Notes: generated by a model not told the origin, from the sequence alone. Counted from the stretch's first letter, positions 16,708-24,891 are shown. The stretch: DNA of 64,000 nucleotides from Candidatus Dojkabacteria bacterium (GCA_023229785.1 JALNYV010000006.1:8695-72694); one strand, 5' to 3'. Made by a program: numbers and translations.

Positions 16708-16716
16708 GTATTTATT
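16708..16716 (-). promoter_or_regulatory. T4-late-like promoter
   Basis: Minus strand AATAAATAC before the start at 16682. Confidence 0.45.
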
Positions 16717-16882
16717 ACTTTCTCCCCAAAGAAGCTATTTCATTAGAATGTCTATGAACCTCGTGTTTGAGCCTATTGTTTTCTTTTTGTAATAATTGTG
16801 TGTGCCTAAGAAGGTTATTGAATGCAACCTTTAGTTGTTGTATATCTTTTTCCATTTTCTTAAATTGGGCATCTGTTATCAT
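16715..16882 (-). CDS. Short coiled-coil protein
   Basis: 55 aa, starting MITDAQFKKMEKDIQQLKVA, heptad-rich throughout. SD AGGAAATATC directly before the ATG. A late-type promoter lies 27 bases upstream. Unknown function. Confidence 0.6.
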   Translation of the reverse strand: MITDAQFKKMEKDIQQLKVAFNNLLRHTQLLQKENNRLKHEVHRHSNEIASLGRK

Positions 16883-16908
16883 GATATTTCCTATATTATC
16901 TATTATTT

Positions 16909-16917
16909 TTATTTATC
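16909..16917 (-). promoter_or_regulatory. T4-late-like promoter (divergent pair, minus)
   Basis: Minus strand GATAAATAA, 27 bases before the start at 16882. Confidence 0.45.
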
Positions 16918-16919
16918 GA

Positions 16920-16928
16920 GATAAATAA
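16920..16928 (+). promoter_or_regulatory. T4-late-like promoter (divergent pair, plus)
   Basis: Plus strand GATAAATAA, 32 bases before the start at 16960. Confidence 0.45.
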
Positions 16929-16959
16929 TGTACCAACCAAACCAATCAGGAGAATTATC

Positions 16960-17184
16960 ATGGGAAAAGTAAAGAAAGGTACCACAGAGAAGAAATACGT
17001 AGCACCAAAAATAACTAAAGCTAAGCAACCCGTCCGTATGTATGATGGCAAGAAGGTACTATCTACTATGTATGATGGTCCACACGGTAAATATATGGCT
17101 GCCACCATTGATGGAAAATTGGTTTTAACTAAGACTGGTAAACCTTATTGTTATAAGGATTTGGGTAAATTAGTACAAGGTTGA
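16960..17184 (+). CDS. Small basic protein
   Basis: 74 aa, Lys-rich, with GKYMAATIDGKLVLTKTGKP. SD CAGGAG, 8 bases from the ATG. Its end overlaps the convergent endonuclease gene by 34 bases, suggesting the endonuclease inserted here. A hydrophobic minus-strand frame over the same bases lacks an SD. Unknown function. Confidence 0.65.
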   Translation: MGKVKKGTTEKKYVAPKITKAKQPVRMYDGKKVLSTMYDGPHGKYMAATIDGKLVLTKTGKPYCYKDLGKLVQG

Positions 17185-18533
17185 TTTATTGTGTGGGGGA
17201 GAAAGGGTTTGTTGATTTTATTCCAATCACTTTCCCACATAACTACTAAATTATAACCAAGCTCTTTAATTTTATTCTCTCTATCAATAGTATTCTGATA
17301 TAATTCACCCATATTAGTTTTTGTGATTTTGTTATAAAAATTGGGTGCATATATAGAGGGATTTCCATGCCAATAATCACCGTGAAATTCGTATATTGTG
17401 TTGGTTTTAGTGCAGTAACCATCTGCTCTGGATCTTTTATTTAACCTATCAAACTGATATTCATATTCAATTATAATTCCTTCTTCTTTTATTATACTCT
17501 CCATCCACAACTTAGAAACATAAGATTGGTGGTTTTTTCTAATATCAATTTGTAACATTCGCAAATGATTACCCACTGTGTTATCTGTTATTCCTAATTC
17601 GGATCCAATTTGAATTGCTGTTTTATTTTGTGTTATATATTGATCAACCATCCAATCATAATCTTCTACCAATGGAAGAATATCAATCATGTTTTTTTGT
17701 TTATAATGCCTGACACCATATTTTAGCAATCTAGTCTGAGCAGTACGATCTCTAACACAATGGGCTTTTTGTGGGTTGTCAACTCCATAATGGGTTATCC
17801 AAGTTTGTTTGATTTTTTCTTGAATTATTTTTGATTGTCTTGGGTTATCAACCCCAAATCTCTCAACGCAAGACAACCTAGTTTTTTCTTTAACCTCCAA
17901 ATTTTGTTGAGGATGAGACCCAAACCGCTCTAAACAGGTTTGTACTCTTTTTGTTTTAGAGGCTTCAATTTGATCTTCTGTTTTCAAGAGCCATGCCTCT
18001 TTTCTTTTCTGCTCAGAATTTGCTTTCTGTTCTTCAGTTCTTAACAAACGTGTTTGTTTTATTTTTTCCTTTGTTTCTGGCCATTGAGAAGCATGCTCTA
18101 CTTCATATTTTTCTAAATTTGTTTGCATTCTCTTTTCACCGCTTTTTCTTTTCTGTTCTTCAGTTCTTAACAAACGTACTTGTTTTATTTTTTCCTTTGT
18201 TTCTGGATTTTGGGATTGGTGTAGATACCCATGCTTATTGAAATATTCATTATTTTTTTTAGCCTTAACCCAATCTAATGAATTTGTGCTTTCTACCCCA
18301 TATCTCAATATCGATGTTTGTTTGGTTTTTTCCCTCCTACAACAGCAACACCCACAAAACCCACGCATATGAAGAGTTGGAGTTTGATCAAATTGGATAT
18401 TATGAGTAGTGCACAACAATGTTACCTTAATATCATTTCTAATATAATAAACGAAAGAATAGTCATACAAGTCATTATATTTGGCTTTGGACTTGGTTAT
18501 GAATTGTTGAGTTTTATCTACAACTGTGGTCAT
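17151..18533 (-). CDS. Homing endonuclease: Vsr-like nuclease with NUMOD-type repeats
   Basis: 460 aa. The N-terminal module has VTLLCTTHNIQF then GFCGCCCC, a zinc-type unit as in the 26252 protein. The middle (about 70-290) contains repeats of type T-x-L-x-(R/K)-(Y/F)-G-V...(P/S)-x-x-K-E-K-I-K-Q-T, DNA-recognition modules seen in phage endonucleases. The next part has an HTH-like TAIQIGSELGITDNTVGNHL. The C-terminus has RADGYCTKTNTIYEFHGDYW and LGYNLVVMWESDW, the Vsr-like domain. It abuts the RNA ligase gene with a 2-base gap. Free-standing mobile gene by family. Confidence 0.85.
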   Translation of the reverse strand: MTTVVDKTQQFITKSKAKYNDLYDYSFVYYIRNDIKVTLLCTTHNIQFDQTPTLHMRGFCGCCCCRREKTKQTSILRYGVESTNSLDWVKAKKNNEYFNKHGYLHQSQNPETKEKIKQVRLLRTEEQKRKSGEKRMQTNLEKYEVEHASQWPETKEKIKQTRLLRTEEQKANSEQKRKEAWLLKTEDQIEASKTKRVQTCLERFGSHPQQNLEVKEKTRLSCVERFGVDNPRQSKIIQEKIKQTWITHYGVDNPQKAHCVRDRTAQTRLLKYGVRHYKQKNMIDILPLVEDYDWMVDQYITQNKTAIQIGSELGITDNTVGNHLRMLQIDIRKNHQSYVSKLWMESIIKEEGIIIEYEYQFDRLNKRSRADGYCTKTNTIYEFHGDYWHGNPSIYAPNFYNKITKTNMGELYQNTIDRENKIKELGYNLVVMWESDWNKINKPFLPHTINQPCTNLPKSL

Positions 18534-18535
18534 GT

Positions 18536-19738
18536 TTAATTAAACTCAGTTGTAACTCCTTTTCTGGTTAAATAATCTTCATTCAATAGTTTGAGACTAA
18601 CCCTACACTGACCGTTGTGAAATGTTCTTTCCGGTACAGCTTTAATTACAACACCTTCTCTTATTTGATTTGAATCAAATACAGATTTAGTATGTTGTGA
18701 TAATTCATGAGCCAGTTCTTTTGAATATGGCCCACGATATAACATTGGAACTCTTTCTATCTTAGTAGCTGCACAAAAATCATCAAGTTCTGAATCTTCT
18801 AGCCATCTTCCTCTTCCACGCTCACCCAAGTACACATCAAAAACTCTGAATGATCTTTCGTTGTTTGTCATCCCATAAGTTAAATCCTGAATGTTATGGC
18901 CAAAAATCTCTCCAACAACCGTAAACATTTCGTTATTGAATTTGGTTACTAGAGCATTAATTAAATAGCTGTATATGGGATAAGTTGTTTTGAGATATAC
19001 ATTATTCTCATTTTCTTTATTGTGTTTTAGGAATAGGCCCTTCCCACCTTGGCCTTTACTAGACACAGCAATATATCCTGTCATATCTGGATCGTGTTCA
19101 TACTGCCTAAACAAGTGCTCTTCGTGGTGATATTCAGGTTTGATCGGAAGAACAACTACTTGAAAATTTATACCGTGTAATTTCTCTGTTATTTGAACTT
19201 GCTCACCCTCTTGTAGAACTGTTGAATGATTTTTAATATTCTCAACATCATAATTAACTCCAATGTTTGTTCCGCCGTTGTACACTTGGCCAAACATTGC
19301 TGCTGGAATAGTAGGTTCAAATTTGGTGATACCAAGAAGTTCTGTTACATCATCACCCTCCTCTACAAATTCTCCTGCTATTAAATAAGAAACTAAAATT
19401 CTATTAGGATCCTCTCCAGATGATGACTTAATTGTGGGGATACAAATACCCAATGAAAATTCGTTCCTGAGTCTGATTCCTTTCACTCTATCACCAAGAG
19501 ATCCTGCTAACATACCTTTATTTCGCTCTTCATTCCAAAAACCATACTTTTTAAGTATCCACTCAGGAACCACAGAGTTTTCTCCAATATAGGCACAAAG
19601 ATCTTGATCTTTGAAGGATCCTTTACGAACTACTACTTGCCATCCATCTGGAGATCCAATGTGTCCTACATCCAAAGCATCAGCGTTGGGGTGTTGTGTG
19701 ATGAATATCTTTTGGATTTTTACTTCAAATTCTGCCAT
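18536..19738 (-). CDS. RNA ligase, Rnl5/DraRnl type
   Basis: 400 aa. The N-terminal OB-type domain starts with FITQHPNADALDVGHIG. The ligase domain follows: motif I ITEKLHGIN (nucleophilic Lys near residue 186), a GEIFG motif IIIa, EGVVIKAVPE motif IV and VSLKLLNEDYL motif V. The family (Deinococcus DRB0094 type) seals 3'-OH/5'-phosphate RNA nicks. With the Rnl1-like ligase at 39519 it may repair host-cleaved tRNA or other RNA. SD AGGAACCTTACACT precedes it. Confidence 0.9.
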   Translation of the reverse strand: MAEFEVKIQKIFITQHPNADALDVGHIGSPDGWQVVVRKGSFKDQDLCAYIGENSVVPEWILKKYGFWNEERNKGMLAGSLGDRVKGIRLRNEFSLGICIPTIKSSSGEDPNRILVSYLIAGEFVEEGDDVTELLGITKFEPTIPAAMFGQVYNGGTNIGVNYDVENIKNHSTVLQEGEQVQITEKLHGINFQVVVLPIKPEYHHEEHLFRQYEHDPDMTGYIAVSSKGQGGKGLFLKHNKENENNVYLKTTYPIYSYLINALVTKFNNEMFTVVGEIFGHNIQDLTYGMTNNERSFRVFDVYLGERGRGRWLEDSELDDFCAATKIERVPMLYRGPYSKELAHELSQHTKSVFDSNQIREGVVIKAVPERTFHNGQCRVSLKLLNEDYLTRKGVTTEFN

Positions 19739-19753
19739 AGTGTAAGGTTCCTA

Positions 19754-20872
19754 TTAAAGTTGTGGATGTTGAACATTTAGTATTCTGTAATAATTACAAG
19801 AATCACTAAATGATGGTTTATTTAATTTCACTGATCTTGATTGTTTTGCACAATTGGTGCTGAGATTCATAACTTCTCCAAACGTTGTTTCATCATTAGT
19901 TAACCCATCGGATGTAATTGGCTGATAAGGACAATATACATATCCTGTATCAACTTCTGATACACCTTTATATCCAATTAAATATGTATCTTGATTGTTA
20001 ATATCTATCACACAGTCCGTTGTAAGTACCTTATACACTACTTTTTCAGTGGGGGTGTTTGTACACACAACATTGCCAACATGATTTAATACTGATTTTT
20101 TATTTTGACTGTCACTTGGAACAACAATGGGTTTAAATTCTAATAAGGTTTTTTCTTTTGATAAGTTTATAAACATCTGCAATTCATTTGCAGCAGCTGG
20201 AGAGCATACTATAAAGTTGCCTTTTCCTCTCCTGGTAAGCCTTGCAATTTTATTTGCCTGTTCATTTAACTTAGATACAACATTCTCAGCATGATCAGAC
20301 GTTGATAATCCTTCAGAATGATTCAAAGTGGTGGTATTATTTTTAGCCAAATCAAGCAGATCAAAAATAACCTCCATGATCAGTTCATTCCCTACTGCCT
20401 CTGATATAACAGCAATAAGCTCATTCCTCAACTCCAAATCATGAAAAAATTCTGACGGTACTGTGGTCTTTAGTTTTCTTAGTTTAGCCTCAACAGCAGT
20501 TGAAAGTATTTCTATAGTAAGAGTCGAGAGTGGGGCATCCATAGGATCAACATCACCCTTCTGCTTAACAAGCAAAATGTGTGTCAATGATGTTGGTGAT
20601 GCAAGCGGTTGAATACCTACTATATCACCAAAGGCTACAAATTCTCTTACCAACCCAGAGCTTATATCCAGCAGCAAATCCCTACAATTATCTTCAAGGT
20701 GTCGCTGATTAGATAAATATTCAATTTGATTTTTCATCAAAAACCTTGCAATTGTTTTGTGAGATTCAAGTTCAAATTGATTTGCTACATTTTCTATCAA
20801 ATCTTTGTGTTTGGGTGTAATGTGATTTTGTTTTTGAACTAGCATATCTAGCACTTCTTGTTTTGTTGTCAT
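19754..20872 (-). CDS. gp23/gp24-like capsid protein (short paralogue)
   Basis: 372 aa. ARLTRRGKGNFIVCSPAAA and YLIGYKGVSEVDTGYVYCPY match the conserved core of T4 gp23/gp24 (R-R-G-x-G-N-F-I-x-(C/A)-S and GYKG...DAG(I/V)(Y/F)Y(A/C)PY). At ~370 aa it is shorter than gp23 (~520) or gp24 (~430) and begins without a recognisable propeptide. It is probably a vertex or minor capsid protein; the main gp23 is not in the window. Unlike other structural genes here it has a sigma70-like promoter. Confidence 0.7.
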   Translation of the reverse strand: MTTKQEVLDMLVQKQNHITPKHKDLIENVANQFELESHKTIARFLMKNQIEYLSNQRHLEDNCRDLLLDISSGLVREFVAFGDIVGIQPLASPTSLTHILLVKQKGDVDPMDAPLSTLTIEILSTAVEAKLRKLKTTVPSEFFHDLELRNELIAVISEAVGNELIMEVIFDLLDLAKNNTTTLNHSEGLSTSDHAENVVSKLNEQANKIARLTRRGKGNFIVCSPAAANELQMFINLSKEKTLLEFKPIVVPSDSQNKKSVLNHVGNVVCTNTPTEKVVYKVLTTDCVIDINNQDTYLIGYKGVSEVDTGYVYCPYQPITSDGLTNDETTFGEVMNLSTNCAKQSRSVKLNKPSFSDSCNYYRILNVQHPQL

Positions 20873-20939
20873 TTTATAATATCCTTATAACTAGTTAGGT
20901 AATTGTGGGATCCCCTTCACGGGAATTAGCATACAAAGA

Positions 20940-20968
20940 ATTATACAAGGATACTTTAAAGAAGTCAA
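20940..20968 (-). promoter_or_regulatory. Sigma70-like promoter
   Basis: Minus strand: TTGACT, 17 bases, TATAAT, before the capsid-like gene. Confidence 0.7.
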
Positions 20969-20983
20969 CAGGTAGGTTTGAGG

Positions 20984-21481
20984 TTATAATAATATTTCTT
21001 CAGTGTGCATATCCTCACGAATATTATTTCTAACACTGGTTAGAACTTTTCCCAAATAATTTGAACCCTTCCACAAGTATGGTGGGGTTACAATAGCTGT
21101 CTTAGCATCTAGACCAATACCCCAAATCTTGTCCCATGAAGAAGCCTCCACCAGGATTGTAGTGCCAGTGGCCATTAGCCTTGCCAACAAGGTTGGGTTT
21201 TGTGTGAATTTGGCTTCATTTCCGATATAAACAATCTCAAAACAGTTTTGGTGCCAAGCTTTGGGATCGAAACCAGATACTTTTCTCCCCAACAATTTCT
21301 GCGTCTTGGGGTTTGTTGTTTTCATTATTTGTTGTGATGTGTGGTGATCACCAAAAAGTATTGCCTTTTGATACATCATAAATTGTTCAGCGCAACTAAA
21401 TTCAACATTATCCACAACAAATTTGCTAGGATACCATTGAGAAAATACTCCAGATGAGAAAAAAGTGTATTCTTCATTCAT
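20984..21481 (-). CDS. NADAR-family ADP-ribose-base N-glycosidase
   Basis: 165 aa, full YbiA/NADAR length. FFSSGVFSQWYPSKF, FSCAEQFMMYQKAILFGD, WDKIWGIGLDAK and WKGSNYLGKVL are the family's core motifs. NADAR proteins release ADP-ribose from modified bases, including guanine-linked ADP-ribose placed on DNA by DarT1-type toxins (family knowledge). In a phage this would be a counter-defence or NAD-salvage enzyme. An ADP-ribosylglycohydrolase is at 41745. Confidence 0.85.
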   Translation of the reverse strand: MNEEYTFFSSGVFSQWYPSKFVVDNVEFSCAEQFMMYQKAILFGDHHTSQQIMKTTNPKTQKLLGRKVSGFDPKAWHQNCFEIVYIGNEAKFTQNPTLLARLMATGTTILVEASSWDKIWGIGLDAKTAIVTPPYLWKGSNYLGKVLTSVRNNIREDMHTEEILL

Positions 21482-21522
21482 GATTTCACCATTAGTTTTA
21501 ATTTTAGTGTGGTTACCCTAAA

Positions 21523-21759
21523 TTATCCAGAATTTCTAGTTAATTGAACTTCATTAACAATGATTTTTGTATTCTTTAATGCAATAGCTTCCAGTTTTTC
21601 TTCAAAGTGATCCATAATTAGATCTTCGTCTATTTCATCCAACAAGTTGACAGCCACATCAAATCCTGTGTGAGATAGAAAGTCTGCAATAAGAAATGCT
21701 ATAGTGGACTTCCCCACACCAGATATACCTGTAACGTTGATTGTGATTTGATTATTCAT
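21523..21759 (-). CDS. Mini P-loop protein
   Basis: 78 aa. ITINVTGISGVGKSTIAFLI is a clear Walker A (about residues 8-18). The protein is far shorter than kinases of this class and lacks a lid, so it may be an ATP-binding regulator. A sigma70-like promoter precedes it by 36 bases. Confidence 0.6.
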   Translation of the reverse strand: MNNQITINVTGISGVGKSTIAFLIADFLSHTGFDVAVNLLDEIDEDLIMDHFEEKLEAIALKNTKIIVNEVQLTRNSG

Positions 21760-21794
21760 GTATGTTCTCCTCGATTGTTTAGTTGGTGAGGAGT

Positions 21795-21822
21795 ATTATA
21801 CTTTTTATGAGAGGAAAGTCAA
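21795..21822 (-). promoter_or_regulatory. Sigma70-like promoter
   Basis: Minus strand: TTGACT, 16 bases, TATAAT. Confidence 0.65.
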
Positions 21823-21830
21823 CTGAATAT

Positions 21831-22250
21831 TTATAATAATTTGAGGTGACCTGTTAGAGAGTCCACAACATCGGCTGAAGCCGGACCTACTGCTGCAGCA
21901 GTGATATTTTCAACACCTCCAAATTCAGTTAACCCGTGATCTACGATTAATGAACAAGGAATACCAAGTTGGACAGCTTGATTATAAATATCAACCAACT
22001 CTTGCTCTGAATTAACTACAACAGCTACTTTGGTGTATATACCAGTTATCCAATTACACAATGCATCTTGTCCATCCAAAGGAATTACAAGGTCTTTCCC
22101 ACCAATTGTATTTAATATTTCTCCACAATCTAAAATAGCTTTCAGAGAAGCGTGCGCAAGTTGGACGCATATTTTCCCAGTTCTGACCTTTTGCCCCTGA
22201 GTGGTTCTAAGGTCAGCCCTCCATATTAGCACTTGTTTAGGTTCTCTCAT
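21831..22250 (-). CDS. Peptidyl-tRNA hydrolase 2 (Pth2-like)
   Basis: 139 aa. GKICVQLAHASLKA (about 27-40), VVNSEQELVDIY and IVDHGLTEFGG...AAAVGPA match the archaeal/eukaryotic-type Pth2 fold. The enzyme hydrolyses peptidyl-tRNA released from stalled ribosomes. This is notable beside a phage tmRNA, which rescues the same kind of ribosome. The start overlaps the dUTPase stop by 4 bases (ATGA). Confidence 0.85.
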   Translation of the reverse strand: MREPKQVLIWRADLRTTQGQKVRTGKICVQLAHASLKAILDCGEILNTIGGKDLVIPLDGQDALCNWITGIYTKVAVVVNSEQELVDIYNQAVQLGIPCSLIVDHGLTEFGGVENITAAAVGPASADVVDSLTGHLKLL

Positions 22251-22699
22251 ACTATACTCTTATTATCAGTACTACCAAAGCCACCAGTCCCACGTTCAGT
22301 TGATGATAATTCATCAGTAACCAAAAATTCAACTCTGGGGTAAGGTATAATAATAGCTTGGGCTATTCTATCACCTGGGTATATTGTTAGACAATTATCT
22401 ACAGAAACAACATCTGGGTGCAATTTAACAATTACTTCACCACGATAGTCACTATCAATAACCCCAACACAATTAGCTAATCTTATTGCATTCTTAAATC
22501 CATGGCCACTTCTGCTGAAAACTAACATTACATAATTTTCAGGAATCTCAAACGCTATTCCAGTTTCTAAACTAATAGGTATAGCGCCCACCAATCGTTG
22601 GCTTTTGCCTGAGTAATATAAATCAAAACACCCTGACCCATCTGTAGCATATGTTGGTGTAATAGCTGTTTCAGTTAGTTTTTTAATCTTAATTTGCAT
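22247..22699 (-). CDS. dut: dUTPase (trimeric)
   Basis: 150 aa with all five motifs: GSGCFDLYY, FSRSGHGF, GVIDSDYRGE, GDRIAQAI and the C-terminal arm RGTGGFGST. Hydrolyses dUTP to dUMP, the substrate of the thymidylate synthase at 56416. Translationally coupled to the pth2-like gene. Confidence 0.95.
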   Translation of the reverse strand: MQIKIKKLTETAITPTYATDGSGCFDLYYSGKSQRLVGAIPISLETGIAFEIPENYVMLVFSRSGHGFKNAIRLANCVGVIDSDYRGEVIVKLHPDVVSVDNCLTIYPGDRIAQAIIIPYPRVEFLVTDELSSTERGTGGFGSTDNKSIV

Positions 22700-22702
22700 G
22701 TT

Positions 22703-22924
22703 TTAATCCTCTAATAATTCTACAACACTGCCCATAAATATACCTGCTTCAAAAGATTCTCCATCTTCAACCATCCTAACACAACTGCCTCTAATCCAAA
22801 TTCTATAATAATCTTCCCAATTTTTAAACATCGAGTGCGCTCTCAACTCTTCTGCAGATGAGAAGGTACAACTCTCATATCCTAAGTTTTCTGTTTCATA
22901 TCTGCGGGGAGTAAATTTATACAT
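22703..22924 (-). CDS. Hypothetical protein
   Basis: 73 aa. MYKFTPRRYETENLGYESC...YRIWIRGSCVRM. Ends 3 bases before the dut start. First gene after the structured RNA region, so probably read from the tRNA promoter. Unknown function. Confidence 0.5.
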   Translation of the reverse strand: MYKFTPRRYETENLGYESCTFSSAEELRAHSMFKNWEDYYRIWIRGSCVRMVEDGESFEAGIFMGSVVELLED

Positions 22925-22929
22925 GTTAT

Positions 22930-23500
22930 GTATTCCTTGATTAAAGTAGGAGGTGTAAGTCGAAAATTACACCAGAAAAGGCTCGTCTAACTATTTCCAT
23001 ATCTGATCACCTCTTTCTTGAGGTAGGAGCCTTTTCTGGTGGCCACTTGATATACCCCAAGTGGCTTGGGTCTTTACGTTGGGGAGCCCTTACGGGTAAG
23101 TCCTACCAACGCTTCTAAGTGTGACTTAGCTTATTTCTTCAACCTCCCACTAAGAAAGGTAGGGTAATGTGCCTACACCATCTCAATGTATGATGCAGGA
23201 TTGAAGTATTTGCACACAACTGTGTAGGCCTTTCACCCTACTCTATGATTCCTTCCGAAAGCTCAAGTCACTCACAAGGGATTTTTTAAACAGGCCCTCG
23301 CTTAACCGCCATTAAATGGCCCCTGTATACCCACCTAGGTCACTAGGATATGGGATGTGATACAATATTATCTCAAGGAGGGTTTATCACTGCTTCTCTA
23401 TCCACTCCAAGGTCTAGTATGAAATTATCTCTGGTGATGTACCTAGATAATACTGCTCTACATTTATTTTAAAATTGGTGATGAACACCAACGTTATCCA
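22930..23500 (-). ncRNA. Large structured noncoding RNA candidate (~570 nt)
   Basis: No credible gene lies in 22925-23517. Perfect or near-perfect helices (plus coordinates): 22971-22984 with 23027-23040 (14 bp), 23042-23049 with 23058-23065 (8 bp), 23077-23082 with 23106-23111, 23115-23120 with 23124-23129, 23159-23165 with 23235-23241 (7 bp) enclosing 23171-23178 with 23222-23229 (8 bp), 23308-23312 with 23316-23320, and 23475-23480 with 23486-23491. Strand follows the adjacent tRNA/FmdB operon. Size, density of helices and position beside phage tRNAs recall the GOLLD and ROOL ornate RNA classes, but I cannot confirm membership. Confidence 0.6.
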
Positions 23501-23517
23501 CAATCTATTATTAATCA

Positions 23518-23712
23518 CTAGTGTTTCTTGCTGACGTGCATCCCTGGGGCTGACCAGTTATCTCCCATCAAACAAAAATTACCTTGAGAAATTAACTTCT
23601 GAAGAGCTTCCTCCCCACACTCTGGGCATTCTAACAATGGTGCATCAGAAAACTTCTGAATCTTTTCTAATGTGTGTCCACACTTCCTACATGTATATTC
23701 GTATATTGGAAT
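23518..23712 (-). CDS. FmdB-type zinc-ribbon protein, probable ATT start
   Basis: 64 aa. IPIYEYTCRKCGHTLEKIQ...LLECPECGEEALQKLI is the FmdB regulatory zinc ribbon, whose members usually start MPIYEY. Here that Met codon is ATT, 7 bases after AAGGAG, so ATT probably initiates translation. The frame stays open to an ATG at 23820 (100 aa), but the extra 36 residues overlap a hairpin (23768-23786) and have no family match. It sits between the tRNAs and the structured RNA. Confidence 0.65.
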   Translation of the reverse strand: MPIYEYTCRKCGHTLEKIQKFSDAPLLECPECGEEALQKLISQGNFCLMGDNWSAPGMHVSKKH

Positions 23713-23972
23713 GGTCCTTCTCCTTGTATTTAATTTAGTCAATAATAGGTCTTCAATCTTTAAATAAGACCTCCACTCAAGGTGGAGGCAGGTACTACAA
23801 GGTCTTACATGATATCTCATTGTTAATTGGAAGATATCACCAACCTTTTTTTAAAATTGGTGAGCTATAGCCATTAGAGGGGCTCATGTCTCTAATGCGG
23901 TATTCTGTCTAGTGGATTATAGAAGAACCATCCAGAGATTTTACAAATCCAACCACGTAGGTCCTCTGCGTT
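23713..23972 (-). other. Leader/spacer between tRNAs and FmdB gene
   Basis: 260 bases without a clear gene. It holds hairpins CATTAGAGAC...CTCTAATG (minus strand) and CACCAATTTT...GGTTGGTG. The 15-base TTTTAAAATTGGTGA also occurs at the distal end of the structured RNA near 23468. It may be part of the same structured transcript. Confidence 0.35.
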
Positions 23973-24047
23973 TGGAGCGGGTGAAGAGATTCGAACTCTC
24001 AACAATTAGTTTGGAAAACTAATACTCTACCATTGAGCTACACCCGC
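23973..24047 (-). tRNA. tRNA-Gly (TCC)
   Basis: Complete cloverleaf: acceptor GCGGGTG with CACCCGC, D arm GCTC/GAGT, anticodon stem TTAGT/ACTAA with loop TTTCCAA, T loop TTCGAAT, encoded CCA. Confidence 0.95.
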
Positions 24048-24054
24048 AAACAAT

Positions 24055-24129
24055 TGGAGCAGAACTGTTGGAATCGAACCAACGTGGTTTCCTGGAGGGG
24101 AATACACTCTACCATTGAGCTAAGTCTGC
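24055..24129 (-). tRNA. tRNA, anticodon uncertain (CTC, Glu, by position; TCC possible)
   Basis: Acceptor GCAGACT with GTTCTGC, D arm GCTC/GAGT, T arm GTTGG/CCAAC with loop TTCGATT, encoded CCA. The anticodon arm is imperfect: stem TATTC/GGAAA has an A-A mismatch and the loop is CCCTCCA. By position the anticodon is CTC, but residue 33 is C instead of U. Confidence 0.7.
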
Positions 24130-24199
24130 AATTTTAAAATTATAAGTCCCTGAGGGGAGATAATATTGATATTATCAGCAATCCTCAAGGCGCATATAT

Positions 24200-24275
24200 T
24201 GGAGCCTTCAATCCGAGTCAAACGGACAACCTACGCATTACAGGTGCGTTGCTCTATCAATTGAGCTATGAAGGC
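24200..24275 (-). tRNA. tRNA-Thr (TGT)
   Basis: Acceptor GCCTTCA with TGAAGGC, anticodon stem ACGCA/TGCGT, loop CCTGTAA, encoded CCA. Residue 33 is C, not the usual U. Sister of the tRNA at 35001. Confidence 0.9.
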
Positions 24276-24300
24276 AAATCTTTTTTAATCTATGTCAAGT

Positions 24301-24328
24301 ATTATATACACTTTTATTATAATGTCAA
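24301..24328 (-). promoter_or_regulatory. Sigma70-like promoter of tRNA cassette 1
   Basis: Minus strand: TTGACA, 16 bases, TATAAT. Strong consensus, shared with tRNA cassette 2 (35100). Confidence 0.8.
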
Positions 24329-24330
24329 CA

Positions 24331-24828
24331 TTATTTCTTCAATTGTTTTACAAATTCTATAAAAGATCGTTTGGTTTCACCTTTCATGGATGATGATAAC
24401 AATACTACAGCTTTTGAACCACCGTTCAGTGATATTATAGGTGTGATAGTTCCAAATGTTTTAACAAATTGTTTAGCAATTCTACTATAGATTCTCATGC
24501 GTTTTTCAATATTATTTGATGCTACCAATATAATAGCATCAGCTTGATATTCTTTTATTTTTTCATAGGTTCCATTCACTATAGCCCCTAATACCTTAAC
24601 CACTCCTGGAGTATCCAATGTTAAATCCATAGTATATGTACCATCATTCAATATTCTAAAGAAGTTAATATTTAAAAAAGAATAAGTTTCTCCACCAAAT
24701 TCATAAGTGTGTGGATCAATTACCAATAAGTACTGTTTATTATTTACGGTGAAATTTGTTTGAATTGATTGATCTTTATTGTACCAAATCAGATGCACAG
24801 TGGAGTTGAAAATCTCATTCATTAGCAT
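24331..24828 (-). CDS. Uncharacterised protein, family of 35851 and 36356
   Basis: 165 aa, MLMNEIF N-terminus (shared signature). The TPGVVKVLGAIVNGTYEKI...NIEKRMRIYSRIAKQF region matches (T/S)GD/N(A/S)xxVFxTVVxVxxAF...NRMxLYxRMxK in the two plus-strand relatives. Unknown role; probably virion-associated through the N-terminal signature. Confidence 0.55.
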   Translation of the reverse strand: MLMNEIFNSTVHLIWYNKDQSIQTNFTVNNKQYLLVIDPHTYEFGGETYSFLNINFFRILNDGTYTMDLTLDTPGVVKVLGAIVNGTYEKIKEYQADAIILVASNNIEKRMRIYSRIAKQFVKTFGTITPIISLNGGSKAVVLLSSSMKGETKRSFIEFVKQLKK

Positions 24829-24862
24829 ACTACAATAATCCTCATATTTTTACTACTTCTTT

Positions 24863-24889
24863 AATTTACACCAATTTTTATGGTGTCAA
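24863..24889 (-). promoter_or_regulatory. Weak sigma70-like promoter
   Basis: Minus strand: TTGACA, 15 bases, TAAATT, before the start at 24828. Confidence 0.35.
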
Positions 24890-24891
24890 CA

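Noticed and set aside
16896..17108. Hydrophobic minus-strand frame opposite the 16960 gene
   Set aside because: No SD; the plus frame has a strong SD and late-like promoter.
22930..23500. RNase P RNA or group I intron
   Set aside because: No GGAAAGTC-type RNase P landmarks and no recognisable P3-P7 core; no interrupted gene flanks the region.
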